A program made the translations under genes and the position numbers. This document shows, piece by piece, positions 40,745-49,548 of a stretch of DNA of 64,000 nucleotides (position 1 is its first letter; each line of letters starts with the position of its first letter). The notes beneath the pieces were generated by a model that made no database searches, had not been told where the DNA came from, and saw nothing but the letters and a program-made list of their open reading frames with translations. Source of the stretch: Nansenia antarctica (lineage: Eukaryota > Chordata > Actinopteri > Argentiniformes > Microstomatidae). Location of the stretch: positions 48,080,296-48,144,295 of the forward strand of contig OZ022340.1 in the NCBI GenBank assembly GCA_963989245.1, in the 5' to 3' direction.

Positions 40745-41300
40745 ACGCACACTCTACACACACACATGCACACGCATCATGTTTGAGTTGTAGCTATCCA
40801 GGAAGGTTTTGTTAGTGGACTTATTTTTTAGTCCGTTTTCAGCAGACTTGTCACCCACTGCTTTTGACAGTACCCCCTTTTGTTGCCAGTAAAATGAAAG
40901 CTAGCCAGCCAGCCACAGTTAAACCCCAAGTACCAACCCAGAGGAAACGTTAGTCATAAGCACAGCCTCCTTGGTGTGGTTTGTCTGTTACTTTGAATTC
41001 CTTCCTGTAACAGATGCTAACACACAATACTATAATGTTGTACGCCATTAACACCAGCTGTGTCGTCCACTCCCTGTGTAGGAATGGCTCTCTCCCTCCT
41101 CTAAGCCCTTCTTCACCGTGCTGCCCACCGAGGACATCTCCGCTGTGGAGATATCTGAGGTCTGGGACGTCGTCCCCACCTCCACCTCCAACACGGCTGT
41201 CCTCCCCCACACTGCCCACCCCAAGACCCCCCCTGACCCCAAGACCCCCCCTGACTCCAGGACCAGCAGTGGCCAGTCTTCCTTCTTCTCCAACATCGGC
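27706..41300 (+). CDS. il2rb: Interleukin-2 receptor subunit beta (type I cytokine receptor), 9 exons, tail cut by gap
   Basis: This is the signalling chain for IL-2/IL-15-type cytokines at the plasma membrane of lymphocytes. Exons: 27706-27784, 28938-29061, 29304-29385, 30458-30551, 31012-31157, 32485-32680, 38867-38954, 40073-40157 and 41082 to the gap at 41301. All junctions keep phase. Exon 1 encodes a signal peptide (MESPWFWSFLLVLISSQPG). The first fibronectin-type domain has paired cysteines (LSCVNDYINNVTCVCN, SCDLKPWDG, GCSF). The second ends with WSNWS at 32599-32613. Exon 7 is the transmembrane helix (TLWLVLGGVVLLTAVFVVL). Exon 8 holds a box 1-like KPQHVPDLSN, and exon 9 starts EWLSPSSKPF. 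The order and the WLSP segment favour il2rb over il21r. The C-terminal tail with STAT-docking tyrosines is not visible. Confidence 0.85.
27771..28008 (+). repeat. 24-bp tandem repeat spanning the il2rb exon 1 splice donor
   Basis: About ten copies of a 24-bp unit, TACAGCCCTCCCAGGTAAGA plus GTCA. One copy is 21 bp and one has CCTCTCAG. Each contains CAG|GTAAG, the real exon 1 donor being the first at 27784. The unit has no stop in the il2rb frame (HTALPGKS). Confidence 0.97.
28033..28100. mobile_element. Tc1-type terminal repeat fragment
   Basis: CAGTACCGGTCAAAAGTTTG followed by GACACAC is a typical fish Tc1 end. The partner end and a transposase are not seen. Confidence 0.55.
28703..28917 (+). 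repeat. (AAT/ATT)n microsatellite with inverted symmetry
   Basis: AAT-rich units turn into ATT-rich units (about 28703-28770, then 28770-28915), ending about 20 bases before il2rb exon 2. The two halves could pair. Confidence 0.85.
29486..29664. mobile_element. PIF/Harbinger-type MITE in il2rb intron 3
   Basis: The ends are AGGCCAATGCACAC and its exact complement, flanked by TTA on both sides (29483-29485, 29665-29667). Inside, GCGTGCGATTTTGTCGCACG pairs with a near-complement on the right, so most of the 179 bp folds back. The 3-bp TTA duplication fits Harbinger. Confidence 0.8.
30176..30435 (+). mobile_element. tRNA-derived SINE with core and L2-like tail
   Basis: The 5' part has GGCTGTGGTGCAGGAGGTGG and B-box GGTTCGAGCCCC. 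The body has AAGTGTCCTTGGGCAAGACA, common in teleost SINEs, and the tail is TGTAAAGCGCTTTGGAATAA then GGCGCTATATAAG. It ends about 22 bases before il2rb exon 4. Confidence 0.8.
30768..30905 (-). mobile_element. LINE 3' tail fragment
   Basis: Same tail family as at 12706 and 43255, with AGGATCAGGATCAGGATCAG at the 3' end and a GTTCCTCAACATTGACATTG block. Confidence 0.6.
31182..31264 (+). repeat. (GT)n microsatellite after il2rb exon 5
   Basis: An uninterrupted GT run of about 83 bases, starting some 25 bases inside the intron. Confidence 0.95.
31319..32380 (-). mobile_element. PIF/Harbinger-like element with transposase relic (copy C)
   Basis: It begins GGGGCCTCATTTATAG and ends TTTATAAATGAGGCCCC. 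Minus-strand sequence near 31760-31640 reads TPEKIQYNLARGRARSVVER then RHVEGEIDSSGG, the same C-terminal relic and the same frame break as copies B and D. It is about 1.06 kb and cannot encode a full transposase. It lies in il2rb intron 5. Confidence 0.8.
32790..33575 (-). pseudogene. L2-type LINE, 5'-truncated (reverse transcriptase C-terminal part)
   Basis: A minus-strand frame of 190 codons (33537-32965) is open: SRLDYCNSLYAGLPDKTIYR, RLQLVQNAAARLVSGT, LHWLPVKKRVKFKICTFVFK and LAPPYIKDLL. These are typical of the region after the reverse transcriptase active site in fish L2-like LINEs. The 3' tail toward 32790 reads GCGCATTATAAATAAAATTA then repeated ACATA. Truncation at the 5' side is near 33575. 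It sits in il2rb intron 6. Confidence 0.8.
33765..33815 (-). mobile_element. SINE tail piece
   Basis: TGAGTGGGGCAGTCCCACTC followed by ATATTTTTTT matches the tail of the SINE at 27250. About 590 bases separate it from the matching body at 34405, so the SINE seems to have been split by an insertion. Confidence 0.5.
34405..34535 (-). mobile_element. tRNA-derived SINE, second copy
   Basis: It has the same GGGATGACATGCAGGATATG body, the B-box complement GGAATCGAACC and end ACCTAAGCGCCCCTG as the copy at 27250-27435. Part of the tRNA-like region is deleted. Confidence 0.7.
34640..35270 (+). repeat. GC-rich region with internal repeats
   Basis: Blocks such as GCGACTCTCACCGCTCGG, GTCTCGCTCTGGG and GGCGCTCTGGTCC recur two or three times with spacing near 200-240 bases (for example 34882 and 35117). 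The base composition differs from the surrounding AT-rich intron. It may be a remnant of an unrecognised element. No ORF is convincing. Confidence 0.6.
35319..35461 (+). other. Candidate alternative exon in il2rb intron 6
   Basis: A pyrimidine-rich stretch (CCCCCCCTTCACCTGCCTTG) is followed by three AGs spaced by 3 (35318, 35321, 35324). From any of them, joining to exon 6 (phase 1) gives an open frame DANPEMEVFTMLSMGMAP and on to VLPAA, then TAG at 35459-35461. If used, it would end the receptor before the transmembrane helix. The Harbinger copy D starts 5 bases later. No known domain is seen, so it may be chance. Confidence 0.25.
36106..37935 (+). pseudogene. LINE reverse transcriptase fragment nested in Harbinger copy D
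   Basis: The + frame at 36106-36616 encodes the reverse transcriptase active site and thumb: VGYADDIALSR, LDEWAAKNKMTLNGKK, TTKYLGYHLDQKL and LIRPCLEYSSVL. It is broken by a hAT insertion and resumes at 37428 with ARTRACRII-like sequence and REEAAVKLVRNMHDEQHPLH, ending at TAG 37715. The 3' end has tandem ATCAA units (37905-37935). CAATG flanks both sides (36101-36105, 37936-37940). The 5' part with endonuclease is missing. Clade is uncertain (CR1/Rex1-like). Confidence 0.75.
36625..37419 (-). mobile_element. hAT element inserted in the nested LINE
   Basis: The ends are CAGGCACGCGGGAAGG and, reverse-complemented, CAGGGACGCAGGAAGG, with a perfect 8-bp target duplication GGCTGAGC (36617-36624, 37420-37427). 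A minus frame near 37190-36930 has FFSKNAKSARTIEVELEEDA and SEGLSLRGNNN, like the N-terminal half of TTF-finger/ZMYM1-like hAT transposases. The rest of the gene is deleted (795 bp in all). Confidence 0.88.
38961..39085 (+). repeat. (GT)n plus GC-rich block, left copy of an inverted pair
   Basis: A GT run (to about 39022) is followed by TTACGGCCACAGCCCCTGCC, the complement of the block at 40608-40673. Confidence 0.9.
39205..39275 (+). mobile_element. SINE/LINE tail
   Basis: TAAGTCGCTTTGGAATAAGG then CGTCTGCTAAATGCC and AAATGTAAATG repeats is a common fish SINE/LINE 3' tail. Confidence 0.6.
39572..39660 (+). repeat. (CA)n microsatellite
   Basis: A CA run of about 80 bases in il2rb intron 7. 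Confidence 0.95.
40608..40745 (+). repeat. GC-rich block plus (CA)n, right copy of an inverted pair
   Basis: CTTGACAACACAACACTGAG through GGCTGTGGCCGTAA followed by a CA run mirrors 38961-39085 in inverted order. Confidence 0.9.
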
Positions 41301-41500
41301 NNNNNNNNNNNNNNNNNNNNNNNNNNNNNNNNNNNNNNNNNNNNNNNNNNNNNNNNNNNNNNNNNNNNNNNNNNNNNNNNNNNNNNNNNNNNNNNNNNNN
41401 NNNNNNNNNNNNNNNNNNNNNNNNNNNNNNNNNNNNNNNNNNNNNNNNNNNNNNNNNNNNNNNNNNNNNNNNNNNNNNNNNNNNNNNNNNNNNNNNNNNN
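41301..41500. other. Assembly gap (200 N) in il2rb exon 9
   Basis: Exactly 200 N replace the sequence after the codons for SSFFSNIG. The round length suggests a placeholder of unknown true size. It hides the rest of the il2rb tail. Confidence 0.95.
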
Positions 41501-42347
41501 TCATTCTGCTTAATGCCTTGCCTCTGTGTTCTAATCCATGTGTTTGTATACCTTTATGAAATGCTGCTGAGTTCTATCTCTGAGGATGTATAGTACAAAT
41601 ATATAGGAGCCATACTGGTTTAGAGTCATGTTAAAAAGAGGTTTGTATGGAGGAGTGCTTGTGTACAATGCATTCACTTTTTTGGTTGCCTATTAAACAA
41701 TGGGGTGTAATACAGTGGATAATTTTGCAGGTAAATTGTAATGTATGCAATGCTTTAAAGGGGCAGTAATATACAGTAACTTAGAAATGCCTTATGAGCT
41801 TGGTTCAACTGCCTCATCGCAACCTCAAGCACAAGATTGTTTTACGCCATTGTACATAAACAATTGTCATTGTAAACAAGCTTCAAAATATGGTTTAAAC
41901 TATCATTTTGATCAGTCCTTGAATGTTAGAGAGGTTACATTTCTCCTGCCTCATCCCTTAGCAGTTTACAAACAAAAATAAGGCAGGTTGATGTTGTTTG
42001 AATCCCAGATTGCCCCTTTAAGGGTTTTAAAACTGTAGGCCTACAATATCTCCTCATACAGGGCTTTTATGTTTGACATTATGTGTTTTAAAGGCTCTTT
42101 GCAAGCATTACTGTATCTTAAATTCCTCTGTATACAATTGAGGCAGCTGGTTTGCCGTAGCGGTGTAACTTCATCACAGCGTATTGTGTTGAGGTTTTGC
42201 TTTGTTTTGTCTATTTTTTTGTTCGTCAATATCATTCTTGATAGAGTTGTAGTTGTTTTTTGTATTATTAATTATTTTTTATAGTAAGTAAATAGTTTGT
42301 GCTGCTGGTTGTGCACTCACTGACAGCTTGTTTGTACGAAGACCAGA

Positions 42348-42353
42348 AATAAA
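42348..42353 (+). terminator. Candidate il2rb poly(A) signal
   Basis: AATAAA lies in the non-coding sequence after the gap; no coding frame is seen between 41501 and here. Confidence 0.5.
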
Positions 42354-42433
42354 CTTTTGGTAGAAATGGGTCACCCTTCTGACTTCCTGTGTGTTTGTGG
42401 GCTTGAGGGAGGGAGAGGGTGGGCATGCGGTGG

Positions 42434-42436
<3 letters not shown>

Positions 42437-42501
<65 letters not shown>

Positions 42502-42535
42502 ATGTGCGTGTGCGTGTGTGTGTGGGTGTGTGTAT
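42437..42535 (+). repeat. (GT)n microsatellite
   Basis: GT run with a few interruptions at its right end. Confidence 0.95.
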
Positions 42536-42660
42536 TAGCATGTGGTTTGACATTTAACATTGACACCACTAGTGACTTCCGCTCTCTTCAAAGAAGCTTT
42601 TACAAGACATAGCTGTGACAGAAAGAAACATGCATTTGTACAGTTGTGAGGATTAAAACT

Positions 42661-42701
42661 ATACCCTAACCCTAACTATACCCTAACCCTAACCCTTAAA
42701 A
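42661..42701 (+). repeat. Short telomere-like CCCTAA repeat
   Basis: ACCCTAACCCTAACTATACC and then CTAACCCTAACCC: about five CCCTAA units with one interruption. Confidence 0.8.
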
Positions 42702-42954
42702 AAATAATATATAAATAAAGATCTAAATGAATGTTTGTTTAACTTTATTGATCGCAATAGAGAGACCCTGGAGAGTTTGTGAACTTATATTACTTAAGGA
42801 TGATAATAGATCGATGGACTTTTTATCAGTGTGCTGTGAGAGCAGAATAGTCTCATTCATTCATTCATTCATTTTAACCCATCTACATTATTGTTTCTAT
42901 GAAGTGTCAGTTTTATTACAGGGTCTAAAGTTCACCACTAGATGGCGACAGGAA

Positions 42955-43385
42955 TGACATTAGGAAACGGTACCGAAGCTTCGTAGATAGAACCCAGAGG
43001 ACATCAAACAGCTATTTCCCACAAGCAGTCAGGCTCCTGGAGAAATGCACTGGAAGAAAATAAAAGACTGCCACCCCCAAAACAAACCCACGCACAGTAC
43101 AAAAATGAACATAATTATTATAACACACTGTACTGTATTGCATTTCATCTCATTGTACTTTGCACAGCATTTTTGCAGTATCAAAGCCACTGTAGTACCA
43201 TCACTTTATTACTGTATTACTGTAGTATTACTTATTTTACTTATTTACTTTATTTATTATTGTGATTCTGTATCTTGATGCTGCAATGTCAATGTTGAGG
43301 AACCAACGCCAAATAATTGTACTCTTGTGTACTTGTACATTAAGATGTAATGAAAGTTATTCTGATTCTGATTCAGACTTTAATG
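42955..43385 (+). mobile_element. LINE 3' end
   Basis: The last coding part reads RKRYRSFVDRTQRTSNSYFP then QAVRLLEKCTGRK and TAA, followed by a 3' UTR ending ATTCTGATTCTGATTC. Copies of this tail in reverse are at 12706 and 30768. It is 5'-truncated. Confidence 0.65.
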
Positions 43386-43889
43386 ACTAGTTCCCTTTTA
43401 ATTAATAGTTCCTTTTACTCTAAAGAAAGTAATTGATTGTCATTATGACCCCAAACTCAGCTTCTGAAAAAAATGCTAAAATTGTTAGTGGGCTTGCATC
43501 TGCAAGACCATTGATTGGGTTTCTATGATACATTTTAAAATGCTCTACTATTTAATCTTTTGAGCTTGACAACTCAATCCAACTTTACTGTACTGTACTA
43601 TACTGACTGATCCCACTTAAAGAACTTCTAAACAGATTTTTGAGCTCTATCTATCTACGACTTTATCCATCTCTCCTCTAACTACCAACAAAAGGCTTGC
43701 CCACACAGTTTCTTCAAGACGCTAGGTAAGGTCTTATATATCCCTCAGATGTAACTTTTTAGGTGATTCTCAAAGTTTTTATTCTTTCATGACTGAAATC
43801 AGTGTGATAATGACGTCACTGTGTCTGTCTGTCTGCCTGTCTGTCTGTCTCATTAACACCTGCACCTTGCTGATTCAAGACTCACTGAG
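43386..43889. other. Intergenic, nothing recognised
   Basis: AT-rich, with a TCTGTCTGTCTGCCTGTCTG tract near 43830. No gene. Confidence 0.5.
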
Positions 43890-43893
43890 GAGG

Positions 43894-44143
43894 TGTAGTT
43901 TATTTCTACTTAAACACACATGCATAGATTGTATATGATATGGGCCTGTATATATTCTGTGGGGGAGTGTTGTGGAATGGCTCTTGTGGTCTGACCTGCC
44001 CCCTGACTTAAGGCCATAGTGACATCATAGGTGACTGCCCCTTCTCACCTCTTGACCAGCTCTAGGGAAGGTGATAGGCTATGGCCTGTGACTGTATTTG
44101 CATATTGTCTATAAATAAGGGTGTGACCCAAGGGGGGGTCTCT
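43894..44143 (+). repeat. 5' LTR, first part
   Basis: Matches 55790 onward apart from a 4-base ACAC indel. A TATA box-like TATAAATA is at 44110-44117. It stops at a LINE insertion with the 11-bp duplication GGGGGGTCTCT (44133-44143, 49372-49382). The LTR resumes at 49383. Confidence 0.93.
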
Positions 44144-44512
44144 CATTCCTGGATCAAGATTGTCCTCAGCATTGTTCTCTCATCGAAGTAATTCTAGATT
44201 ACTAGTATTACTATTACCGGACACCGTCACCCGGAAGAACACCTGCAACAACGTGAGCACAGCAGAGGTCTGATTTCTCTATCTCTCTTCTCTACTTCTC
44301 TCTTCTCTCTACTTTGCATAGCTCCCCCTTTATATAGCGGCTGCACTACCTCCACCCTTTTAGAGTGTCACTCTCACCGAAGTCATTCTAGATTACTAGT
44401 ATTACTATTACCGGACACCGTCACCCGGGTTAGGGTTAGGGTTAAATCCCCTGTTTTATTTCCTACACATATTATTTTCTACACATATAATTATCGGCAT
44501 TCACGGAGCGGT

Positions 44513-44730
44513 ATGGCGGCCGGAGGACTCTCAAAGGAGGAGATGAGGAGCTTATGGAAAACGGCATTCGTACCGGAGAAACCAGCAAGGAAGCATTCAA
44601 AGCAAGAAAAACCTCCTCACTCATCACCCAAAATGCTCCTCTCCAAACCTGAGAAACATCAACACAGAGACCACAATAGATCACAATCACTACAGGAACC
44701 ACAAGGAGACCAGCAGAAAACCACACTGTC

Positions 44731-44764
<34 letters not shown>

Positions 44765-46171
44765 CCACCACCCACTCAACCCCCCAAAGGCCCACGCCTG
44801 CCCCGCCGTGAGCAGCAAGCCACCAGACCAAAAGCCCCCAAAGACCGATCACCCTCAGTAGACAGTTTTATTACAGCAACTCTCAAAGATCTGGATTCAC
44901 TACTACCCATCCCACCACCAGGAGGAATCACTGCACCAGCAAAGAGCACCCACAAACTACAAGTGACCAAAGCATCTAAGGAAACACCAGCACTCCCCAC
45001 CCCCCTTGTCATTCCAACCAGCACTAATGCAGCACTAACCCCTCAACCCCACATCTCTGCCGAAACCCACGTCCTAGCCTTGCTGGATAAACTCCAACTA
45101 CTACTCATTGAACTCATTGAACTCAACAAGAACATCCAATCAACCCCACTTGCCCACTACATCCCTCAACTCCAAAACATAGTTGGACACATGAGCTCAA
45201 CCCTGGTGAATGGCAACCCTATGGAGACACCCCTCGTACCCCCCCACCTGCCCACCTACTCAGAGACTGTTCACCAAAACAAGGACAAATATAGTGATAA
45301 TTTCCCATCCAACCCCAAGAAGAGAGCAAAACCAGACCACCCAGAGTCACCCAAAAAACCCTCACTCATACCAGTAGTGTTAGACAATATCAACCACGGC
45401 ACATTTACCACCAACAAATCCATCTACGAAGAATTGATCCGATGCAAACCAGACATAAAAATAAAAAAATTAGTCCGCATGCAACGAGGAGGCATCCTCA
45501 TATTCACACACGACATACACTCCATAAACTCCCTTCTCTCTCCCTGGCCCCAAGACTCATTCCAGAACTCAAAAATTACATACCGCCCAGCAAGAAACGC
45601 CACACCAACCACCACAACTCACCAACAAATCAAACAGTTGATCATCAAAGGAGTCAACACTGGCATCGACACTGAAGAAATTAAAGAAGAACTGGAAAAA
45701 CAAGGCATCTCCATCACCAAAGCACACCGGATCATCAGCAGAGCCACTCAACAACCCACCACCTTCATAAGGATTAACCTCACAAACCCCACAGATGCAC
45801 CTGGCCTCCTCCAAGAAGGTTTCTTCATGAATTACTTTCACTACAGAATTGAGAAATCCTACCCACCCCCATCCACCCAGCAGTGTTTCAACTGCCAACA
45901 ATTCAACCACACATCAATGCAATGCAAGAACCCAGTCACATGTCTCAGATGTTCAGGTAACCACCACCACAAACAATGCACCAAGGACAAATCAGACTCC
46001 AAATGTGCAAACTGTGGTGGCAAGCACCCCTCCATCTCCACCAAGAAGTTCCCGGCCACAAAATCACTCAAATTTCCAGTTCCCCCCCACTACCGCCAAT
46101 CGACTAAATCCCCAAACCATACCACCGACCCCCCAAGACCCCAGCACAAACCTCACCAAGCTACAGGATGA
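44513..46171 (+). CDS. LINE ORF1 (gag-like, CCHC zinc knuckles)
   Basis: This 552-residue protein would bind the LINE RNA. It starts MAAGGLSKEEMRSLWKTAF. A glutamine run lies near residues 75-85 (CAA repeats) and the first half is rich in Pro, Lys and Ser. Residues about 300-440 form the RNA-binding-like domain (KIKKLVRMQRGGILIF, ITKAHRIISR). Zinc knuckles follow near residues 459-505: CFNCQQFNHTSMQC, CLRCSGNHHHKQC and a third, CANCGGKHPSI, whose final cysteine is missing. This suggests decay or a small shift near the 3' end. ORF2 starts 140 bases after the stop. Confidence 0.85.
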
Positions 46172-46310
46172 CCTCAGACTGTTGTGCAAGGATGAGAACA
46201 CAATTTAAAAAATCCTGGAAAGCGTTAGAAAGAACACCAGCTTTTTAAACAGTCCTGTCTTTTAACCTGCTCATTAAACTTATTTTATTTAAGTTTTTGA
46301 ACCTTACTTT

Positions 46311-49040
46311 ATGGCTACCACCTTTTTACACATTAATATCAGGGGAATAAGGAAAAACTAAAGCGAATTGAAAGTTATTCTAGCAGAGGAACAGGTCACA
46401 GTAGCCTCCATCAATGAAACCCTCCTCAGTAAAGACACACCTTTTAAAATGGACGGCTTTAATATTCTAAGGAAGGAACGGCCAGCAGGCCATGGGGGCG
46501 GGGTGGCACTATTAATCAAACAGGGTACAGAATACAAGGAAACCCTTTTTAACCTCACACAAGAAGAACTCTCTAATAACGAATACATGGCAGCCACACT
46601 GTTTTTAAATCCATCCACTACTCTTCTCATCACCTCCATTTACTGCCCTCCTGGATCACAACCCTCTGAAAAACGTATCCACACCATCACCAATAACAAC
46701 AGAAATGTACTCATACTGGGAGATTTTAATGCCAAGCACAAGGATTTTAACTGCAATACCACAAATAAATCTGGAACAGCACTGAAAGACCTACTGGACA
46801 CCACCAACCTCACCATCCTCAACAATGACGAACCCACATTCATCCACTCTGCCAACTCCGCCACGGACATACTGGACCTGGCTCTCTCATCACCAGACCT
46901 CTCAGCCACTCTCCAAAACTTCACTGTTAGCCACGACATTGGCAGCGACCACCTCCCCATCCTAACCACTTTCTCCCTCAAACTCCAACACATACCACAA
47001 CAACCACGGTTCAACTACAAAAAAGCCAACTGGGAAAACTACAGGAAATACATCACCGAACAAACCACACAAATCACTCAGATCCCACACGACCACCACT
47101 CACTGGACCAGCTGGCCACACACATTGGATCAATCCTCACCCAGGCACGCAACACATGCATCCCGTTACACACTACCTCCAAACCACTGCAGCAGCTCCC
47201 AGCCCACATCCTACATCTGATCAAAAAGAAAAGAAAACTACGCAGACACTACTTCAAACACAGAGCACCTGACACCAAAGCAGAAATAAACAGGCTCCAG
47301 AACCAAATCAGACAGCAGCTCACCCTACGCAAACAGGAAAAAAGGAAGTCATTCTACAAAAAACTGGACAATGATTACAAAACCAACCCACGTAGTTTCT
47401 GGCAAAAAATAAAAAACATGAATGGCTCACAAAGCCAAAACAATATACCAACTCTAACACATCAAGACCAAATCATCGACAGCAATCAAGAAAAAGCAAA
47501 TATATTCAGAAACCACCTTCAAAATATCCACACATGTCCCTCAGCTCCACACTTCAACCAGGACTGGAAAGAAACTGTTGACAAGGCCACAACCAATTCC
47601 TCTCCGCCTCTCATCCCAGCAGCTGACCACCCACTGTCACAACCAATAACCCCCCACGAAATCAAAGCCCTCCTCAAAAAAATGAAAAATAAAGCACCAG
47701 GAGAAGACAATATTGACACCATCCTGATCAAACAAGCACCTGATATTTACCTGAACCTGCTCTCCCTCCTCTTCACTACCTGTATCACCACCGGGCACTT
47801 CCCCTTACCCTGGAAAACAGCCACAGTCATAATGATCCACAAACCAGGTAAAGACCCCAAAAACCCCACCAGCTACAGACCCATCAGCCTCCTCAGTCAC
47901 ATCGGGAAACTGTTTGAACGCACCATCACTGCACGCCTCACATTGCACATAGAGCACACGGGACTCCTGGGCATTCACCAAGCTGGCTTCCGCAAAAACA
48001 GATCCACCACTGACAATATCCTTCGGCTGTCAGAAGCAATCACCCGCAGTTTCACCAAAAAAGAATTCACCATGGCAATATTTTTCGATGTAGAAAAGGC
48101 ATTTGACAAAATGTGGCACAACGGACTACTCTTCAAACTCCAAGACAATAAATTCAAACTACCACTTCCCATCTACAACATAATATCAAGCTTTCTTCAT
48201 AATCGTCAAATCAAGGTCAAAGTCAACACGTCCCTCTCCACCCCTTTCACTCCTGAAGCCGGTGTTCCACAAGGTGCAGTCCTCAGTCCCCTCCTTTTCC
48301 TCGTCTACATCTCAGACATCTACTACCCCCCACCCACCATTGGACATGTTTCACAATTTGCCGACGACCTCTGCTACTAGACTCATTCAAAATCCATTCC
48401 ACTTGCTGCCAAAAAACTCCAATCATGCATCACTACAATAGAAACCTGGTCCAACACCTGGAGAATCAAACTCAACCCCACCAAAACACAGCTCATATTA
48501 TTCACCAAAAACCCCCATCTCAAACCTGTCGTCCACCTCACCCTCTATAACACCCCCATCACCCTGGCCAAAGAGGCAAAGTTCTTAGGAGTCACTTTTC
48601 AAAGAAACATGTCATGGACCACTCACATCAATAACCTGGAAAAACAAGGAAATCAAAGACTCAACCACCTCAAAGCACTCAGCGGACACAAACACGGAGC
48701 ATCACCAGAAATCATCCTCAAAGTTTACCAATCATACATCAGATCACTATTCGAATATGCAGCACCAGCCTGGACCACAGCTTCACAACACCAGTTCAAC
48801 AGACTCCAAACCATCCAAAACAAGGCAATAAAAATGGCATACAGACTCCCGATGTACATCAGCACTCAATACATTCACAGCATGTCCGGACTCCAAACCA
48901 TTAAACAAAGAAACACCATTCTCACTCAGAAATATATCCAACGAGCAATCAACAATCCATCACTGACGCAGTTAATTCAAGAAGCACAATGGACCACCGG
49001 AACACCTCTCTCCATAATCCTGCAAAACAATCCACCATAA
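46311..49040 (+). pseudogene. LINE ORF2 (endonuclease and reverse transcriptase) with two in-frame stops
   Basis: From ATG at 46311 to TAA at 49038 is one frame of about 909 codons, broken by TAA at 46359-46361 and TAG at 48378-48380. The N-terminal APE-type endonuclease shows SINETLLSKD, GHGGGVALLI, GDFNAKH (near residue 137) and GSDHLPI (near 212). Reverse transcriptase motifs are YRPISLLSHIGKLFE, AGFRKNRSTTDN, FFDVEKAFDKMWHNG, GVPQGAVLSPLLF and FADD, with the second stop three codons after FADD. The thumb region continues at 48609 (WTTHINNLEKQGNQRLNHLK, FEYAAPAW). No RNase H domain follows. The first stop removes nearly the whole protein from the natural start. Confidence 0.88.
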
Positions 49041-49382
49041 CCATCAACATCCTGACTGACAATATGATTCTATGATTTTATATTTTTATTTCATTTACTA
49101 GATAATAACCTCCATGCATCCACCCATAAGCACTATTGAGCAATGTTGGCCTTTTTCCTGTTGTCTTCTTCTATCTTCTATCAAGAGAAAAAAAAAAAAA
49201 AACTCCTATGGAAGCCATTGGCTCCTCTACCGCTCCTCCCCTCCATCTACCATTGGCTCAGCTACCGCTCCTCCCCTCCATCTACACCTCCACATCCAAG
49301 CGAAACGATGGATAGAAAAGGGCACAAGCCCTGAGCTGTCCAATCATGAACAAGAACTATCGTATCGTATCGGGGGGTCTCT

Positions 49383-49524
49383 TTGACCACCCCAGCCAGG
49401 CCAGCAGAGGAGAGCAGACACCAGGCTCCAGCTGTTGGTAACTGTATGTTTTGTACTTTGATTAAATCGTCTTAAACTCAATAACTGTTCTTTGATTCAT
49501 AACCAATAAGATAAATACACCACA
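49383..49524 (+). repeat. 5' LTR, second part
   Basis: Continues the LTR after the LINE. It differs from the 3' LTR by three substitutions near GCAGAGGAGAGCAG / GTAGAGGAGAAGAG. It contains GATTAAATCG, a likely ATTAAA poly(A) signal, and ends ACACCACA. Confidence 0.93.
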
Positions 49525-49528
49525 TTAA

Positions 49529-49548
49529 TGGCGAGCCAGCCAGGAGTC
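49529..49548 (+). promoter_or_regulatory. Primer-binding site, tRNA-Arg type
   Basis: TGGCGAGCCAGCCAGGAGTC lies 4 bases after the LTR end. It is the complement of the 3' end of vertebrate tRNA-Arg(ACG) plus CCA, as I recall that tRNA (end GACTCCTGGCTGGCTCG). Confidence 0.75.

Larger units (their letters stand above)
44144..49371 (+). mobile_element. Jockey/I-type LINE (5.2 kb), nearly full length, inserted in the LTR
   Basis: It has an 11-bp target duplication, a 5' UTR, two ORFs and a 3' end of tandem ATCGT units (to 49371) in place of poly(A). The 5' UTR holds a 58-bp block twice (44177-44234 and 44371-44428; CTAGATTACTAGTATTACTA core), the second followed by GTTAGGGTTAGGGTT. The 3' UTR has an A-run (49188-49200) and a duplicated GGCTCCTCTACCGCTCCTCC-type block. 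The lack of an RNase H domain after the reverse transcriptase favours Jockey over I. Confidence 0.85.

Noticed and set aside
42661..42701. Chromosome end or fusion point
   Set aside because: Only about five CCCTAA units in ordinary repeat-rich DNA; too short to support a telomere.
44472..46071. Minus-strand frames opposite LINE ORF1
   Set aside because: Shadow frames of a biased (A/C-rich) coding strand; no motifs.
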